Source of the DNA: an uncultured Neisseriaceae bacterium
Lineage (GTDB): Bacteria > Pseudomonadota > Gammaproteobacteria > Burkholderiales > Neisseriaceae
Length of the DNA stretch: 48,859 nt
Direction of reading: 5' to 3'
NCBI GenBank assembly: GCA_946481965.1
Contig: CAMLPN010000013.1
Coordinates: 1 to 48,859 of the forward strand
Positions 47,014 through 48,859 of the stretch are shown piece by piece (within the stretch, counting starts at the first letter, position 1; each line of letters opens with the position of its first letter). The position numbers were made by a program, and so were the translations under genes. A model generated the notes under the pieces. That model saw only the letters and a program-made list of their open reading frames with translations, did no database searches and was not told the origin of the DNA.

Positions 47014-47946
47014 TCAATGCCGATTATCACATTTTATTCTTATACTTTTATAAGATGAATCAATAAAATCTATCTTTGGACAGCCAAATACGACGGTATA
47101 AAAGCCAAATACAGCTAACGGTTTATCTTTAAACAATTTTCCAGACCATTGATTTTTATAGTCAACTTCGTCATCTTTTTTATCATTTAAGGGCTTTGCA
47201 TGTACGTCCCCATCTAGATAATTATGATTAAATAAAATTTTATTATCTTTATTCTTAACCACTAATCTCCCACAAGCAGGAGAAGCATAATAAAAACATT
47301 CTGTTACATAGTAACTCAATCCATAAGCTTGAGCTAAATAATCATAATTTTTATCATTAATTTTTTGCCAGTTTAATAAAGTAAGCTGTTGTTGAGCAAA
47401 AGGATTATTTTTCCCAATATAAACAAACGTAGTATAATCAGGATCATAATCTGGAGGTAGCTGGTTAAGCGTTAATGCAAATCCAAATTGAAACTCAGTC
47501 TCATCTATTCCAACACCATAATCATCTTTTATAGCAAATGCTTCTAATTGACTAATAGGAAAACTATACAATTTATTATGTACATAATTATATATGAATA
47601 AAGTATCTGTTTCTGATATTTTACTTGCAGCTAAAAAACGTTGTCGATAAGTTTTTGTTAACAGATACTTCTCTTTTTTGTAATTATCAGTTGGGTCTGG
47701 GACAAAAATGTTAGTTTTTCTTTTACCCCTTTTGTCATATGGATTGAAAGTAACTTTCTCTGATACGGATGTAAAATAGAATTTTGGTCCCATATGTTCA
47801 ATCCGACGAAGTTCAAATATATCTAATTGTTGGATATTCTTACTCAACGTATGTCTTTTATTATTGGCAACCTGTTTTGCATGAATTCCACAACTTAATA
47901 TCAGTAATAAACAAATTGGCACTATTTTTTTTAACACTTCTTTCAT
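47014..47946 (-). CDS. Secreted protein of unknown function
   Basis: 310 residues from the ATG at 47946, which has AGGAAT upstream; an upstream in-frame start at 47976 is less likely. A signal peptide 'VPICLLLILSCGIHAK' occupies the first 24 residues. The mature protein is polar, Lys/Asp/Tyr-rich, with several cysteines in the C-terminal half (for example 'TECFYYASPACGRLVV'). It may be a periplasmic or surface protein. No family is recognised. GC is lower than in the core genes, which suggests accessory DNA near the Rhs fragment. Confidence 0.7.
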   Translation of the reverse strand: MKEVLKKIVPICLLLILSCGIHAKQVANNKRHTLSKNIQQLDIFELRRIEHMGPKFYFTSVSEKVTFNPYDKRGKRKTNIFVPDPTDNYKKEKYLLTKTYRQRFLAASKISETDTLFIYNYVHNKLYSFPISQLEAFAIKDDYGVGIDETEFQFGFALTLNQLPPDYDPDYTTFVYIGKNNPFAQQQLTLLNWQKINDKNYDYLAQAYGLSYYVTECFYYASPACGRLVVKNKDNKILFNHNYLDGDVHAKPLNDKKDDEVDYKNQWSGKLFKDKPLAVFGFYTVVFGCPKIDFIDSSYKSIRIKCDNRH

Positions 47947-48649
47947 TATTAATTCCTGAGTTGTTCTTATTACCATACGATTTTGTAACCAAATACCGGC
48001 TCGAAAATCTCAAAAAATGAGTGGTATTTTATCAATAGTGAATTCGCTATCTTAAACTTTATATACCGTTTTACCAATAATATATTGACCTAAACTGTCA
48101 TGGCAATCAACATAGCTTATGAGTTAACTATTGGCATCATTCAATTTTATAGTTCATAAATATTTAACTTTGACAATTTTTTCAAATTTATCAAAAGTCT
48201 TTTACAGGTTTTCCGATAGCTAAATTATAACCAATGCTAAAGTCAGCACAGCTTATCAAGTAAACACTCCTATTTACAACTTTTATCCTCACCTTTATCC
48301 TTAGAACCAGATATTCAAATATCCCACCTAAGTTAGATTCCTGCCCAGCCAGATTTCAATCACAGCCAATACGTTTTGAGATTCAATATTGATTGAATGG
48401 GCAATACGCGTTAAGCATCGGTCAACGGTTATTTATGTATATGGCCTACTAAAATAAAAGTTAAGTAAAGTGTGCTCTAATTGTTCAAAATATGCCATTT
48501 TATTGAAAAAATAAATACTTTATTTAACTAATTGTTCTCTATAAGGTTACTAGATATCAGATAGCTATCATAACGCCTATCCCAAAATTATAGTATATCT
48601 TTTAGACGAGCATTTTGCAGATCATTAATATCTTCACCTCAGCTCTGCC
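47947..48649. other. AT-rich spacer between Rhs fragment and secreted gene
   Basis: About 700 bases with no intact gene. A minus-strand segment near 48340-48425 still reads like protein ('VDRCLTRIAHSINIESQN') and may be another relic. Confidence 0.4.
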
Positions 48650-48859
48650 CTATTTACCGCGTAGCAAAGTATGTTTCGATCTGGTAAATTTACAACTCCA
48701 ACTCCACAGATCAATGCAAGTCAATCCATTAGGCGCATACTGATAAAGATTAATGCCACCCAGCAATCCAATCGGATCCGGCTGGGTAAAGCGACCTATA
48801 TCCAGATCGTAGTTATTATGTAATCACAGCTCTCTATCTAAACACCGTGGACTGTAACT
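48650..48859 (-). pseudogene. Rhs-family core fragment, broken, runs off the window
   Basis: The minus strand reads through the diagnostic Rhs-associated core end: 'YDLDIGRFTQPDPIGLLGG' followed by 'INLYQYAPNGL'. The upstream 'LDREL' segment, equivalent to the usual LDRETGLHYN, is interrupted by an in-frame TGA near 48827. After the core only about 20 residues follow before a TAG at 48650-48652, so no toxin domain is encoded. The 5' part lies outside the window. This is a dead Rhs/polymorphic-toxin relic or displaced core cassette. Confidence 0.88.

Noticed and set aside
48650-48859. Intact Rhs toxin gene
   Set aside because: An in-frame TGA interrupts the core and a TAG follows soon after it; no toxin domain is present.
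1-48859. CRISPR arrays, tRNA or rRNA genes, intact insertion sequences
   Set aside because: No regularly spaced repeats, cloverleaf-like segments, rRNA motifs or transposase genes with terminal inverted repeats were found on reading both strands.

Overview
This is an AT-rich window whose gene content points to a betaproteobacterium of the family Neisseriaceae. The evidence is a PilC/PilY1-type pilus adhesin, a DiaA-like SIS gene followed by a DolP (YraP)-like BON lipoprotein next to rsmI, a DUS-like inverted repeat, MlaC, NlpD and LemA. The low GC, the ATP-type PEP carboxykinase and an acetate:succinyl-CoA transferase-type enzyme suggest a host-adapted relative such as Snodgrassella, but that genus call is inference. 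Genes are spread out, with long AT-rich spacers, several visible pseudogenes and many clean hairpin terminators. No tRNA, rRNA, CRISPR array or intact insertion sequence was seen.

Layout. 0.6-4.2 kb (minus): TPM-domain protein, DjlA-like J-protein, secreted TPM protein and LemA. 4.3-11 kb: ydcH, a thioesterase translationally coupled to pyrC, tusA-like, recN, nadK and miaA. 11.4-20.6 kb: CoA-transferase, ProXp-like editing protein, a large PilC/PilY1 adhesin, glyA, a small secreted protein and a GlsB-family membrane protein. 20.6-26.9 kb: mlaC, alaS, polyamine-binding lipoprotein, a small lipoprotein and ubiX. 26.9-27.7 kb: a complete-looking transcription attenuator with a leader peptide rich in Phe, Tyr and Trp codons, in front of an unidentified 193-residue gene. 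27.7-29.5 kb: a degraded stretch with coding relics. 29.5-33.7 kb: pckA, nlpD and rsmI. 34-37.2 kb: diaA-like, dolP-like and a bitopic membrane protein gene, disrupted by a 1.26-kb tandem duplication. 37.8-42.1 kb: NlpC/P60 hydrolase with a coupled small ORF, a methyltransferase and a SHOCT-domain membrane protein. 42.3-46.5 kb: an MFS transporter (NiaP-like), a GNAT pseudogene, and a divergent pair of GlxA-like regulator and UlaG-like metallo-hydrolase. 46.5-48.9 kb: a secreted hypothetical protein, a coding relic and, at the very end, a broken Rhs core fragment on the minus strand.

Most genes are housekeeping: pyrimidine, NAD, folate/one-carbon and ubiquinone metabolism, translation fidelity, DNA repair and envelope maintenance. 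The most interesting element is the aromatic attenuator at 26937-27108. Its target gene is unrecognised, and the usual aromatic biosynthesis genes are absent from the window. The DiaA/DolP duplication and the Rhs, GNAT and other relics show ongoing genome erosion and rearrangement.
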